The notes: generated by a model not told the origin, from the sequence alone. Shown: positions 23,974 to 33,017, counted from the first letter of the stretch. The stretch is DNA of 64,000 bases from Marinoscillum luteum (GCF_044005705.1 NZ_JBIPKE010000019.1:434001-498000), one strand, 5' to 3'. Numbers and translations are program-made.

Positions 23974-26424
23974 TTAAAACTTCAGTGATAAGGCCAGCAT
24001 GAAATTAGTCCCCGCCTGAGGGTAATAGTAATTTTCACGCACCACATAGTCTCCTCCGGCATAGCCAAAGGTGTAGCCATTGCTCACATATTGCACATCG
24101 AAAATGTTATTCACCAAAAGGGAGATGCCAATTTGCTTCACCTGCTTGCTGGCAAACGTGAGATCCATTTTCAGGTCATTCACAAAGTAGGCATCAATGC
24201 TGCGATCATCATTAGACGTATTGTCCAGATACTGCTTACTCACATACTTGCTCAACAAAGAAATCTCCAGGAAGCTCAGTGGCTTGTAACCAATCTGCGT
24301 GCCACCAATCACATTGGGAGAGAATGAGATGTCAGTATCGGTGTATTCATTTTGGATTTCGTTGTACTCGTCAAAGGCCGGACCATAGTCGTAAATCACC
24401 TCTGTAAAGTTGGCAATCTTGTTTTTACTGAGGGTCAGATTTCCAGACAGGGTCAGGGCGTCCATCACCTTCACCGCTCCCACAAGCTCCACACCCATCC
24501 GGTAGCTATCAGGCACATTGACCCGTATGGATGAACCCACATCATTCACCGCACCGGTGAGCACCAGCTGGTTTTCATAATCCATGAGGTAGTAGTTGGC
24601 TGAATAGCTATAATTCCCTGCAGCCTTACGATACCCAACCTCCAGGTTGCGCATGGTCTCTGCCTTTGGAATCTGACCCTCGGCAGCATCTACAAAATCA
24701 CCTCGTACCGGCTCCCGGTTGCCCACTGCGTAAGAGGCATAAAAACTTTCGCCCCGCTTCACCAAATAGGTCATGCCCACCTTTGGATTGAAAAAGGCGT
24801 AAGTATCTCCTGTATCTATATTCCTGAGGTCGCTGTCCACCCCTTTGGTGTGATAATCCAGCATTCTGACCTGTGCATCTGCAAAGAGGTTCACTTTTGG
24901 AGCTACCTGATAGTTTCCTTTCAGGTAAACATTGAAATCGGTCTTCATTCCGAAATTGTCATAATAACGATCCCGAATGGCACTGGTACTGGCATATTGT
25001 GCCCAGATGATTTCACCAAAATGATCCCCATCATATTTGTTCCAGGCACCTCCAAAAGACAAATCCCATTTCTCCTTAGTGTAGTTAGCTGAAAAGGTGA
25101 ATCCATAAAAGTCGTTGTCCAGCCATCTGCGACGAATCAGGTCTGTGGATGTGATGGTGCTGTCGCCAATCACTACCTCCGGCAACGCGTAGTCCGCCAG
25201 GTCATCATCCGCTCTGTACTGCTCATAGTACCCACGTCCGTAGGTATAGTGCAGGGCTCCGTTCACATTGAAATTAGGATTGAAAACATGACTTAAATGG
25301 AGCTGATAGTGGTCTTGCTGATAGTTGTCCACTTCATTGTCATACTGATAGTAGTTGTAGGTGCGTCCTGAGTTGAGCAGATTATCCGCCTGTTCGTCGG
25401 AGAGTCCATTGTTGGCAATGACCTCCATCATCCCGTCCACGTCATTGTTCAGCCGGGCCTCAGGAGTACCCCACCAGGCCTGATAAGTCACTTCCTTGCC
25501 TGCAAAAACCACAGCTTTCACGGTAGTCTTATCTCCATAGTACCCGCCAGACAGGTAGTAAGACTTCAGATCGGCCGATGCACGATCCAGGTATCCGTCA
25601 GAGGATATCTGTGACAATCGCCCCTGAAAAGCCCATTTTTTGTTAATCAGACCGGTATTCATTTCTACCGTGTGTTTCCAGGTATTGAATGACCCAAAAC
25701 TATTGTCCACTTTGGCGTAAGCCTCCTGAGAAGGCATGTCCGTTTGCAGGTTTACGGAAGCACCGAAGGCTGCCGCACCATTGGTGGACGTACCCACCCC
25801 ACGCTGAATCTGAATGTTGTTGACAGAAGAGGCCATGTCCGGCATGTTTACCCAAAACGTACCATGCGATTCCGAATCATTGATCGGCACACCATTTACG
25901 GTCACGTTGATTCGTGTGGGGTCGCTCCCCCGGATCCTGATCCCTGTATAGCCTACACCATTTCCTGCATCGGAGGTCACCACCATAGAGGGCGTATGTT
26001 GTAGGATAAAAGGCAGGTCCTGGCCCATGTTTCGTCCCTCTATCTCCTTGTTAGAAATGTTTGAAAAAGTGGTGGGTGTTTTCTCATTGGCCCGGGTTGC
26101 GTAAACAAAAACCTCCTCGCCTTTAATCACATTCTCATTCAGCGAAATCTCCAGAGAAACGTTTTGATTCACCTCCAATACTTTCGTGTAGGTTTCGTAG
26201 CCCACAAAAGAAACACTCAACTCAAAAGTACCCGCTGGCACCTTGCTCAACATAAAAAAACCATCCCAATCTGTAGAGGTGGCATACTTAGACTGGTTCA
26301 GCCATACGTTGGCTCCGGGCAAAGATTCACCCGCTTCGGTGACCACCTTGCCATCCACAGTGAACTGACCAAACGCACTGAATACAGCGGTCATTGCCAG
26401 CATTGACATCCAAAAAACTTTCAT
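23974..26424 (-). CDS. TonB-dependent outer-membrane receptor, probably for thiamine
   Basis: 816 residues. A signal peptide (1-19) and CarboxypepD_reg domain (about 22-100) precede a plug domain (about 115-225, GYTGIRIRGSDPTRINVTVN and GTSTNGAAAFGASVNLQ) and a 22-strand barrel ending in an aromatic beta-signal (FMLALSLKF). The only gene under the TPP riboswitch upstream is this one, which points to uptake of thiamine or its phosphates or precursors. This agrees with known THI-element-controlled outer-membrane receptors in Bacteroidota. The substrate is inferred from the riboswitch, not from the protein sequence. Confidence 0.9.
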   Translation of the reverse strand: MKVFWMSMLAMTAVFSAFGQFTVDGKVVTEAGESLPGANVWLNQSKYATSTDWDGFFMLSKVPAGTFELSVSFVGYETYTKVLEVNQNVSLEISLNENVIKGEEVFVYATRANEKTPTTFSNISNKEIEGRNMGQDLPFILQHTPSMVVTSDAGNGVGYTGIRIRGSDPTRINVTVNGVPINDSESHGTFWVNMPDMASSVNNIQIQRGVGTSTNGAAAFGASVNLQTDMPSQEAYAKVDNSFGSFNTWKHTVEMNTGLINKKWAFQGRLSQISSDGYLDRASADLKSYYLSGGYYGDKTTVKAVVFAGKEVTYQAWWGTPEARLNNDVDGMMEVIANNGLSDEQADNLLNSGRTYNYYQYDNEVDNYQQDHYQLHLSHVFNPNFNVNGALHYTYGRGYYEQYRADDDLADYALPEVVIGDSTITSTDLIRRRWLDNDFYGFTFSANYTKEKWDLSFGGAWNKYDGDHFGEIIWAQYASTSAIRDRYYDNFGMKTDFNVYLKGNYQVAPKVNLFADAQVRMLDYHTKGVDSDLRNIDTGDTYAFFNPKVGMTYLVKRGESFYASYAVGNREPVRGDFVDAAEGQIPKAETMRNLEVGYRKAAGNYSYSANYYLMDYENQLVLTGAVNDVGSSIRVNVPDSYRMGVELVGAVKVMDALTLSGNLTLSKNKIANFTEVIYDYGPAFDEYNEIQNEYTDTDISFSPNVIGGTQIGYKPLSFLEISLLSKYVSKQYLDNTSNDDRSIDAYFVNDLKMDLTFASKQVKQIGISLLVNNIFDVQYVSNGYTFGYAGGDYVVRENYYYPQAGTNFMLALSLKF

Positions 26425-26483
26425 TTTAAATTGTTGTTAACATTTAACCATACGGAAAGCGGGGAACTTCCCTACTGGTTTAT

Positions 26484-26577
26484 CATACTTCCCTACGCCG
26501 GCATTATCCGGATCAGGTTATTTGGGTATGATCTCAGCCCGATAGACTCTTTTAGAATCCGTAAGGCACCCCTTTTG
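26484..26577 (-). promoter_or_regulatory. TPP (THI-box) riboswitch
   Basis: Read on the minus strand, the aptamer has GGGGTGCC (26572-26565), the thi-box core CTGAGA (26537-26532), ACCTGATC (26518-26511) and GCGTAGGGAA (26498-26489), in the order and spacing of TPP riboswitches. The sequence GTAGGGAAGT recurs at 26475-26466 just after the aptamer, so it could compete for pairing in an expression platform. No clear terminator follows, which favours control of translation. The receptor start is 60 bases downstream. Confidence 0.93.
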
Positions 26578-26583
26578 TAGCCG

Positions 26584-26591
26584 CAAACTTA
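26584..26591 (-). promoter_or_regulatory. -7 promoter box of the riboswitch transcript
   Basis: TAAGTTTG on the minus strand matches TAnnTTTG; transcription from it would begin about where the aptamer begins. A second match, TAGTTTTG (26602-26595), overlaps the stop codon of the NadR-like gene. Either makes the receptor independent of the upstream genes. Confidence 0.6.
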
Positions 26592-26599
26592 GGCCAAAA

Positions 26600-27118
26600 C
26601 TATTTGTTGAAGAAATCCTCGATTAAATCCTGAGCACATTTGACCCTGATGTCTTCGATCCCTGATACAATGGCATACGGCAGGTCATGCTCCTTCAGGT
26701 AGGTTTCGTATACATCAAAAAAGTGCTTTCTCAGCTTGGGGTGCTCACGCTGCGGATCAGGCCGCCAAATCAAGTCTATATTACCCAGCAGGTAAAAATC
26801 GTACTGGCGCCTCTCCAACTCCTCCAGTATCCAGGGGTCGGCTTCACCATACTTGTGCTCACTCCAGACCTTCATCACAATGAGGTTGGTATCACAAAAA
26901 AGATACCCACTGGCCTGCTCGGCCTTATCATCTTCCCAGGCCATCTGGCCCTGCGCTATATGCAGAAGATCCTCTTTTTGGTATTCTCCCTCTAGTCTGT
27001 CCAGATAAAAACGAGCGTACTCTGGCACCCATTCGGTATCGTAAATCCGTGCCAGATGCTGGCACAACTCACTTTTCCCGGTAGACTCGGGACCAATTAT
27101 CGCTATCTTTCTGATCAT
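26600..27118 (-). CDS. NadR-like nucleoside/vitamin kinase (AAA ATPase)
   Basis: 172 residues. A P-loop GPESTGKSEL (residues 8-17) is followed by VPEYARFYLD, the mark of the C-terminal ribosylnicotinamide kinase domain of NadR, and a second-site IDLIWRPDPQRE. The NadR helix-turn-helix and adenylyltransferase domains are absent. It overlaps pnuC by 4 bases. PnuC transporters depend on a cytoplasmic kinase to trap their substrate. Nicotinamide riboside is the default substrate, but the adjoining TPP riboswitch makes thiamine a real alternative. Confidence 0.82.
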   Translation of the reverse strand: MIRKIAIIGPESTGKSELCQHLARIYDTEWVPEYARFYLDRLEGEYQKEDLLHIAQGQMAWEDDKAEQASGYLFCDTNLIVMKVWSEHKYGEADPWILEELERRQYDFYLLGNIDLIWRPDPQREHPKLRKHFFDVYETYLKEHDLPYAIVSGIEDIRVKCAQDLIEDFFNK

Positions 27119-27714
27119 GACTTAAGCAACGTTTTTCTCCATGAAAAATACCCCCAGGTGGCCAGTACTGTAAACACAAAAAACTGAAAAGCTGTAAATG
27201 GCAATCCTTTATACAAGTAAAGCGGCACCGAAATAATATCTGCAATGATCCAGGCAATCCAGTTCTCAATTTTCTTTTCGGCCATCAGCCACATACCTAC
27301 CAGGGCAAATGATGAGGTAATGGAATCCCAGTTGGGCACATCGCTATCGGTGAAGTAAACCAAAACGGTCCTGATCACAATGAAAGACACAATGAAGAAC
27401 AAAATACTGATCACATTTTGCTTTTTGTTATTACTTGTAATAGGAATCTGCGGCTTATTCTCGCTATCGGTCCAATGATACCAGCCATACACACTCATCA
27501 CAAAATAATATCCATTAATACCCATATCGGCATAGAGCTTATATTCAAGTGTGAGGTAGATATAAATCAGCACGGACACGATACCGGTGGGGTACACCAA
27601 AATATTTTCCTGCTTGGAATACCACACACTCAACAACCCAAAAAACACCGCTACAGCTTCCAGCCATGTAGTCTGATACATCTGTTCCAGTAGCTGCGAG
27701 AAGAATTCATTCAT
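27115..27714 (-). CDS. pnuC: PnuC-family vitamin precursor transporter
   Basis: 199 residues, about seven membrane segments. PnuC landmarks are the early FFGLLSVWYSKQENILVYPTG, the middle YGWYHWTD, and the late SFALVGMWLMAEKKIENWIA and DIISVPLYLYKGL. The family moves nicotinamide riboside (PnuC), riboflavin (PnuX) or thiamine (PnuT) by facilitated diffusion. It forms a two-gene unit with the NadR-like kinase and shares an 87-base divergent region with guaB. No riboswitch precedes it, so thiamine specificity is suggested only by the neighbouring receptor. Confidence 0.88.
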   Translation of the reverse strand: MNEFFSQLLEQMYQTTWLEAVAVFFGLLSVWYSKQENILVYPTGIVSVLIYIYLTLEYKLYADMGINGYYFVMSVYGWYHWTDSENKPQIPITSNNKKQNVISILFFIVSFIVIRTVLVYFTDSDVPNWDSITSSFALVGMWLMAEKKIENWIAWIIADIISVPLYLYKGLPFTAFQFFVFTVLATWGYFSWRKTLLKS

Positions 27715-27764
27715 GCCTGTAAATTATAAATCACATTAAGTTTCGCAATCTCTATAAGACCAGT

Positions 27765-27772
27765 TAATTTTG
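27765..27772 (+). promoter_or_regulatory. -7 promoter box for guaB
   Basis: TAATTTTG, a perfect TAnnTTTG match, 29 bases before the guaB ATG. Transcription should begin near 27778, at the first arm of the leader hairpin. Confidence 0.6.
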
Positions 27773-27776
27773 CCCG

Positions 27777-27801
27777 GCAAATAATAACAAATATTGTTTG
27801 C
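27777..27801 (+). promoter_or_regulatory. Leader hairpin or operator directly before guaB
   Basis: GCAAATAATA (27777-27786), 5-base loop, TATTGTTTGC (27792-27801) pair with one G-T wobble. The repeat ends on the base before the ATG and starts where transcription should begin. It may block ribosome access or bind a repressor. Confidence 0.45.
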
Positions 27802-29271
27802 ATGAATCTCGACGATAAATTCCTCTTTGAAGCACTAACCTATGATGATGTGCTTCTCCTTCCAGGTTACTCTGAAATCCTCCCCAGAGATACCGACACT
27901 TCCACCAGAATTACCCGCAATATTAGGCTGAATATCCCACTTGTGTCCGCTGCTATGGATACAGTGACCGAAGCTGAGCTGGCTATTGCTATGGCGCTGG
28001 AAGGCGGTCTGGGTTTTATTCATAAGAACATGCCTGCCGACCAGCAAGCCGCGCAGGTGCGCAAAGTGAAGCGGTCTCAAAGTGGAATGATTCTCGATCC
28101 CATCACCCTCTCTCACGATAGTGTGGCCGGAGATGCAGAAAAGATCATGCGCGAAAATAAAATTGGAGGAATACCTGTCATCGACCAAAATAAGAAATTG
28201 ATCGGGATCATTACCAACCGTGATTTGAGGTTTCAGAAAAACATGAAGCGCCCGATCCGGGAGATCATGACCACCGAAAATCTCGTCACAGCAGAAGTGG
28301 AAGTGGGTCTGAAGGAGGCCGAGCAGATTCTGCAAGAATATAAGATAGAAAAGTTGCCGATCATCGATAAAGACGGCAAACTCACAGGGCTTATCACCTA
28401 CAAGGATATCCTGAAAAACAAAGACCGCCCTAATGCCTGCAAGGACGAATACGGCCGACTGAGAGTAGGCGCAGCTGTGGGTGTGACTCCAGACATGGTA
28501 GATCGGATCAAAGCACTGGTGAATGCGGGTGTGGACGTGGTGAGCATAGACACTGCTCACGGTCACTCCAAAGGCGTAATTGACGCAGCTAAAAACGTCA
28601 AGAAAGCTTTTCCGGATCTGGAACTCATCGTGGGCAACATCGCGACTTATGAAGCCGCAGAGGCGCTGGCCGCTGCCGGAGCTGATGCAGTGAAGGTAGG
28701 TGTAGGTCCTGGAAGTATCTGTACCACCCGTGTGGTAGCGGGCGTAGGCGTACCACAGTTATCAGCTGTGTATGAGGCTGCCAAAGCCCTGAAAGGAAAA
28801 GACCTGCCCATCATAGCCGATGGAGGTATACGTTTCTCCGGCGACCTGGTGAAGGCCCTTGCTGGCGGAGCCAGCAGTGTGATGATTGGCTCTCTTTTAG
28901 CAGGAACCGAAGAAGCTCCAGGGGAGATGATCATCTACGAGGGACGAAAATTCAAAACTTACCGTGGAATGGGCTCAGTGGAAGCCATGGAGGACGGCTC
29001 GAAAGACCGATATTTTCAGGATGCGGAGGACGACATCAAAAAACTGGTACCAGAAGGCATAGTAGGCCGGGTGCCTTACAAAGGTATGGTCTCCGAAGTG
29101 CTCTATCAGCTTACCGGAGGCCTGAAAGCAGGTATGGGCTACTGTGGGGCCGGGACTATTGAGCAGTTACACAATGCTAAGTTTGTGAAGATCTCTGCAG
29201 CCGGAGTGGCAGAAAGCCACCCGCATGACATCACCATTACCAGAGAAGCTCCTAACTATAGCAGGAGATAG
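27802..29271 (+). CDS. guaB: Inosine-5'-monophosphate dehydrogenase
   Basis: 489 residues, the usual length. It oxidises IMP to XMP, the committed step of GMP synthesis. A TIM barrel (LTYDDVLLLPGYSE at the start) is interrupted by two CBS domains (about 95-210). The catalytic Cys307 lies in GPGSICTTR, the IMP-phosphate loop in ADGGIRFSGD, and the mobile flap is YRGMGSVEAM. It is monocistronic: a promoter stands before it and a terminator after it. Confidence 0.97.
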   Translation: MNLDDKFLFEALTYDDVLLLPGYSEILPRDTDTSTRITRNIRLNIPLVSAAMDTVTEAELAIAMALEGGLGFIHKNMPADQQAAQVRKVKRSQSGMILDPITLSHDSVAGDAEKIMRENKIGGIPVIDQNKKLIGIITNRDLRFQKNMKRPIREIMTTENLVTAEVEVGLKEAEQILQEYKIEKLPIIDKDGKLTGLITYKDILKNKDRPNACKDEYGRLRVGAAVGVTPDMVDRIKALVNAGVDVVSIDTAHGHSKGVIDAAKNVKKAFPDLELIVGNIATYEAAEALAAAGADAVKVGVGPGSICTTRVVAGVGVPQLSAVYEAAKALKGKDLPIIADGGIRFSGDLVKALAGGASSVMIGSLLAGTEEAPGEMIIYEGRKFKTYRGMGSVEAMEDGSKDRYFQDAEDDIKKLVPEGIVGRVPYKGMVSEVLYQLTGGLKAGMGYCGAGTIEQLHNAKFVKISAAGVAESHPHDITITREAPNYSRR

Positions 29272-29297
29272 AGCTTCGAGAATTCGTTAAAAAAAGT

Positions 29298-29332
29298 GAA
29301 AGCCGTCCATACATTATATGGATGGCTTTTTT
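29298..29332 (+). terminator. Terminator after guaB
   Basis: AAGCCGTCCATA and TATGGATGGCTT pair (one wobble) around a short loop, followed by TTTTTT. Confidence 0.85.
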
Positions 29333-29349
29333 ATTAAGGGTCACCCCCG

Positions 29350-29357
29350 TATTTTTG
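29350..29357 (+). promoter_or_regulatory. -7 promoter box for the partner-switching operon
   Basis: TATTTTTG matches TAnnTTTG and lies only 10 bases before the ATG at 29368. Transcripts would have a leader of about 0-6 bases, so the message may be leaderless. Confidence 0.55.
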
Positions 29358-29367
29358 CGGCACGCCG

Positions 29368-31413
29368 ATGCTCTCCGAAAAACTCAAAATACGACTTAGC
29401 TTTTTAGCAGGCATCCTGTCATGGCTACTGTTTACATTTTTTGATCTCTACCTCCTTTTTGTAGACCAGTACCAGCTGAATGTAGACTTGTCGGCCATTT
29501 TGCCGCAGATTTTCCTGACGACCCTGGTGCTTTCCACCCTGTCTTACTATCGGTACACCATCACCAAAGCCGATAGCATCAACTTCATCGATCTGTTGTG
29601 GCGGGTGTTCATTACTGGCCTGGTCACCACCATCGGCTCGCTTTTCATCCGGCTGTTTTTCTATATTTTCGGTAACAGCACCATCAGTGAAAATCCATTC
29701 ACGGTAAATTTCCTCTACAACATCCTGGTCGGGTTAGTGGTCGTCTATCTGGTGTCCACATTTGTGGTTTGGAAACGACTAATTCTTTACCAAAAATCCA
29801 AAAACCTCATTCAGCTCTGGGGATTCTTCGAGTATGCCTTGCTGGGAAGCCTGATCTTTGATCTCTTTGGCAACAAATTTCTCAGCGTCAACTTCAATAC
29901 GGCACTGATCTTTTTAGGTGGCCTGGGCATTATCCTTGCTTTTAACCTCAAGTGGATTGCCTACCTCAATTTCAAACAGAAGTGGAAAAGCATTCTTTTC
30001 ATTATTCTCTCAGGCATCTATCTGTACCATTTCCTGCTGAACCTGATGAATTTTTCGGAGACCGGCGCCCTCAATCTGGATCTGCTGGATCGGGCCTACT
30101 TCGTTTCGCTGTTTATCTTCATCATTTTGTATGCGGGCATTTCCATCCTGGTTACCCTCTTCAACCTACCCACTTCTTCTGTTTTTGAGCGGAAGCTCCA
30201 GGAGGCTATTGACTTTCAAAAGCTGAGCCAATCCATACCGGCAGGGCAAAGTGCCGAGCAGACCTACGACATCCTGTTGGAGAGCTCTATGAGTGCCGTA
30301 TTTGCGGATGCGGCCTGGCTGGAGATCAGTGGAGAAGAGCCCATCCTGCTCACCCGTGGCGTCACTACCCTCACTGTGAAAGATATTAAGCAGAGTGTGC
30401 GACAGGACTTTATCAAAAAAATACTGAGTCAGCAGGTCTCCAATGAATTTGCCCCCAGCAAGGTCATTGGCACCCTCAATCATCCTGACTTCAAATCCAT
30501 CATCGCCGTGCCGGTCATGGTACAAAACGAACAAATAGGTTCTCTGGCTTTACTGCAGGAGGTAGGTGACGCCTTCAACCGGGAGATGGTGGACATCATC
30601 ACCACGTTTGTAAATCAGGCCAGCATTTCTATTGAAAACTTCCACCTCATCAGGGAGGCACTTGACAATGAGCGTTACAAGGAGCAATTGAAGATTGCTA
30701 AAAGTGTGCAAAAGAGCCTGTTGCCTTCGGTACTCGAACGCAACGACTGTTTTGAAATAGAAGCCTATAGCATGGCTGCCGATGAAGTGGGGGGAGACTA
30801 TTATGATATTATTGAGCCTTCTAAGGACATCTTTAACCTGATCATCGGTGATGTGTCTGGCAAAGGCACGTCCGCTGCGTTCAATATGGCTCAGATGAGG
30901 GGTATTTTTCACAGCCTGGCCCAGGATGTAAGTACCCCAAAGGAATTTATCACCAAAGCCAACTCCGCCATAGGCCGTTGCCTGGAGAAAAACTCCTTCA
31001 TTACCGCCATTTACTTCGTGATCAACACCCGGGAAAAAAAATTCTGCTATGCAAGAGCGGGGCACTGCCCGGCCATGTATTATTCAGCTTCAACCGGAAA
31101 TATCACCCTTTTAGAGAAAGAAGGACTGGGACTGGGTATCCTGAGAAACTCGCAGTACAACGAATACGTTCAAGAAGAAACCATAAACTACCAGCCAGGT
31201 GACTTATTGCTCCTGTATACAGATGGTATTTCAGAAGCTAAAAATGAATACAAGAAGCAATATGGCGCGGATGGCCTGAAATCCTCACTGCAAAACCACA
31301 TTAATGCGCCTTTGAGTAAACTGAAAGATATGCTCATTAACGATCTGCTGAAATTTTTGAATGGAAACAAATTGGACGATGATTATACACTGACCATCGT
31401 CAGGTTTAAATAA
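29368..31413 (+). CDS. Membrane GAF-PP2C (RsbU/SpoIIE-type) serine phosphatase
   Basis: 681 residues. About eight membrane segments (residues 10-270) are followed by a GAF domain (about 285-430, IAVPVMVQNEQIGSLALLQE) and a SpoIIE-type PP2C domain. The metal motifs are DEVGGDYYD, GDVSGKGTSAAF, YARAGHCPAM and LLLYTDGISEA. In RsbU/SpoIIE systems this enzyme removes phosphate from a STAS anti-anti-sigma protein; the gene for one follows after 5 bases. The membrane part and GAF domain are the likely sensor. Confidence 0.92.
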   Translation: MLSEKLKIRLSFLAGILSWLLFTFFDLYLLFVDQYQLNVDLSAILPQIFLTTLVLSTLSYYRYTITKADSINFIDLLWRVFITGLVTTIGSLFIRLFFYIFGNSTISENPFTVNFLYNILVGLVVVYLVSTFVVWKRLILYQKSKNLIQLWGFFEYALLGSLIFDLFGNKFLSVNFNTALIFLGGLGIILAFNLKWIAYLNFKQKWKSILFIILSGIYLYHFLLNLMNFSETGALNLDLLDRAYFVSLFIFIILYAGISILVTLFNLPTSSVFERKLQEAIDFQKLSQSIPAGQSAEQTYDILLESSMSAVFADAAWLEISGEEPILLTRGVTTLTVKDIKQSVRQDFIKKILSQQVSNEFAPSKVIGTLNHPDFKSIIAVPVMVQNEQIGSLALLQEVGDAFNREMVDIITTFVNQASISIENFHLIREALDNERYKEQLKIAKSVQKSLLPSVLERNDCFEIEAYSMAADEVGGDYYDIIEPSKDIFNLIIGDVSGKGTSAAFNMAQMRGIFHSLAQDVSTPKEFITKANSAIGRCLEKNSFITAIYFVINTREKKFCYARAGHCPAMYYSASTGNITLLEKEGLGLGILRNSQYNEYVQEETINYQPGDLLLLYTDGISEAKNEYKKQYGADGLKSSLQNHINAPLSKLKDMLINDLLKFLNGNKLDDDYTLTIVRFK

Positions 31414-31418
31414 TAACT

Positions 31419-31760
31419 ATGGTAGAAATAAACATACAGGCTGAGTCGGATTACCAACTCATAGAGGTCAGGGGAGAAGTGGATGCCAGCTCATCGATAG
31501 AACTGGACAATGCCTTGAAATCGGCAGCTGAAAACTATACTAAAATACTGATCAACCTCAGCAAGCTAGAGTACATCTCTTCCGCCGGGTTGGGGGTGTT
31601 TATTTCCTATCTGGAGGAGCTCAAGACCAATGACATCAAATTGGTTATTTTCGGTCTTCAGGAAAAAGTCAGAGAGGTTTTTGACATTCTGGGGCTACAG
31701 CATTTGATGAATATTACCAATAACAAGGAAGAAGCCCAGGCGCTTTTGAATGGAAAATAA
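31419..31760 (+). CDS. STAS-domain anti-sigma factor antagonist
   Basis: 113 residues, one STAS domain: VRGEVDASSSIELDNALKSA, INLSKLEYISSAGLGVFISY. By alignment with SpoIIAA (DSSGLG), Ser55 in ISSAGLG is the likely phosphorylation site; the preceding Asp is Ser54 here. It is the expected substrate of the upstream phosphatase and the downstream kinase, whose start it overlaps by 11 bases. Confidence 0.92.
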   Translation: MVEINIQAESDYQLIEVRGEVDASSSIELDNALKSAAENYTKILINLSKLEYISSAGLGVFISYLEELKTNDIKLVIFGLQEKVREVFDILGLQHLMNITNNKEEAQALLNGK

Positions 31761-32166
31761 GCTGACCATATCGTGTAGCAAGCAGAATCTTGCCAAGATC
31801 AGACAGTTTGTTGCTGACATCCTACATCGTCAGGCCATCAAAGAAGTGGAAGCACACAAGCTCGTACTTGCTGTGGATGAAATCTGTGCCAACCTGATCA
31901 TTCACTCCAATCATTGTAATCCTACACAAACCATTGAAGTCTACGTTGATTTTCAGCCAGCAGAGCAAGTCACTTTTGTCATCAGAGACCAGGGGATCAG
32001 CTTCAATCTGAGCACTTATGCCGAACCCTCGCTGGATGAGATCGTCTCTTCCAGAAGGAAAGGTGGCGTAGGGCTGATGCTGGTCAAGAGAATAATGGAC
32101 AAAATAGAGTTCTCTACCGAGAAGAATTACAATATTTGCAAGCTGACTAAAAAGCTGAGTGAATGA
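31750..32166 (+). CDS. RsbW/SpoIIAB-like serine kinase (HATPase fold)
   Basis: 138 residues. GHKL ATPase boxes are seen: N box VDEICANLIIHSNH, G1 box VIRDQGISFNL, G2 box RKGGVGLMLVKRIMD. Kinases of this type phosphorylate a STAS partner and sequester a target, a sigma factor in Firmicutes. No sigma gene is adjacent, so the target is unknown. It overlaps the STAS gene by 11 bases and the next gene by four (ATGA). Confidence 0.9.
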   Translation: MENKLTISCSKQNLAKIRQFVADILHRQAIKEVEAHKLVLAVDEICANLIIHSNHCNPTQTIEVYVDFQPAEQVTFVIRDQGISFNLSTYAEPSLDEIVSSRRKGGVGLMLVKRIMDKIEFSTEKNYNICKLTKKLSE

Positions 32167-33017
32167 AATATGGCTGGATCATAATTTTGGCATTTTCCTA
32201 CGGATGCGAGTTTTTCAAACCGAAAGAAACAGCCACCGAAGCGCCCATTGCCAGGAGCATGGAGAGCTACCTCTACCCTTCCGATCTGGATGGACTTTTT
32301 CCCGCCAATATTTCCTCTGATGACAGCACCAAGCTGGCGGAGAAATACATAGAAGACTGGATCAAGAAGCAGCTGATGATTTCACGATCTTCCCAAGCGG
32401 TAGATTTCAACGAGGCAGAAATCGAGCGTAAAGTGTTGGATTATCGCTATGCCCTCATGGTTCATTCTTTCGAGAAAAAATACATCACACAAAACCTGGA
32501 CCGGGAGGTAAGCACCGAGCAGGTCACCAACTACTACAACGGCAAAGCCGATAATTTTTTACTCAAGCAAAACATCGTGAAATGCATCTTTGCGCAAGTT
32601 CCCAAAAACGCACCCAACCTTGCACAGTTTCGGCGTAACTTCCGGGCACATCCCGAAGGAAATCTGGAAGACCTGAAATCATACGTTTCTCAATTTGCCA
32701 CTAAATCATACCTGGAGGATACTACCTGGATTATTTTCGATGAACTCATCCTGGGAACTCCGCTGGAAACGCTGGAAAACAAAAACCAGTTTCTTTCGAA
32801 AAACAAGTACTCCGAAACGACAAATGAGGAATACATCTATTTTCTAAATATCTTCGATTTTAAAATTTCAGATGAGATTTCACCGTTAGAGTTTATCAGA
32901 GAAGACATTAAAAACATAATCATCAATAAGAGGAAAATTGCGCTGAAGAAGGAGCTAGAAGAAAAAATTTATGATGAATCAAAGGAACAACATCTGTTTG
33001 AAATATATCGCGATTAG
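32163..33017 (+). CDS. Predicted lipoprotein related to SurA-type isomerases
   Basis: 284 residues. A short signal with Cys15 (AFSYGCEFF) suggests a lipoprotein. The body, with KLAEKYIEDWIKKQLMISR and the pattern VSTEQVTNYYNGKADNFLLK, resembles the N-terminal chaperone region and a PpiC-like arm of SurA/PrsA proteins, but a full rotamase domain is not evident. It overlaps the next gene, a true SurA homologue, by 47 bases. A chaperone accessory role is inferred from this pairing. Confidence 0.65.
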   Translation: MKYGWIIILAFSYGCEFFKPKETATEAPIARSMESYLYPSDLDGLFPANISSDDSTKLAEKYIEDWIKKQLMISRSSQAVDFNEAEIERKVLDYRYALMVHSFEKKYITQNLDREVSTEQVTNYYNGKADNFLLKQNIVKCIFAQVPKNAPNLAQFRRNFRAHPEGNLEDLKSYVSQFATKSYLEDTTWIIFDELILGTPLETLENKNQFLSKNKYSETTNEEYIYFLNIFDFKISDEISPLEFIREDIKNIIINKRKIALKKELEEKIYDESKEQHLFEIYRD

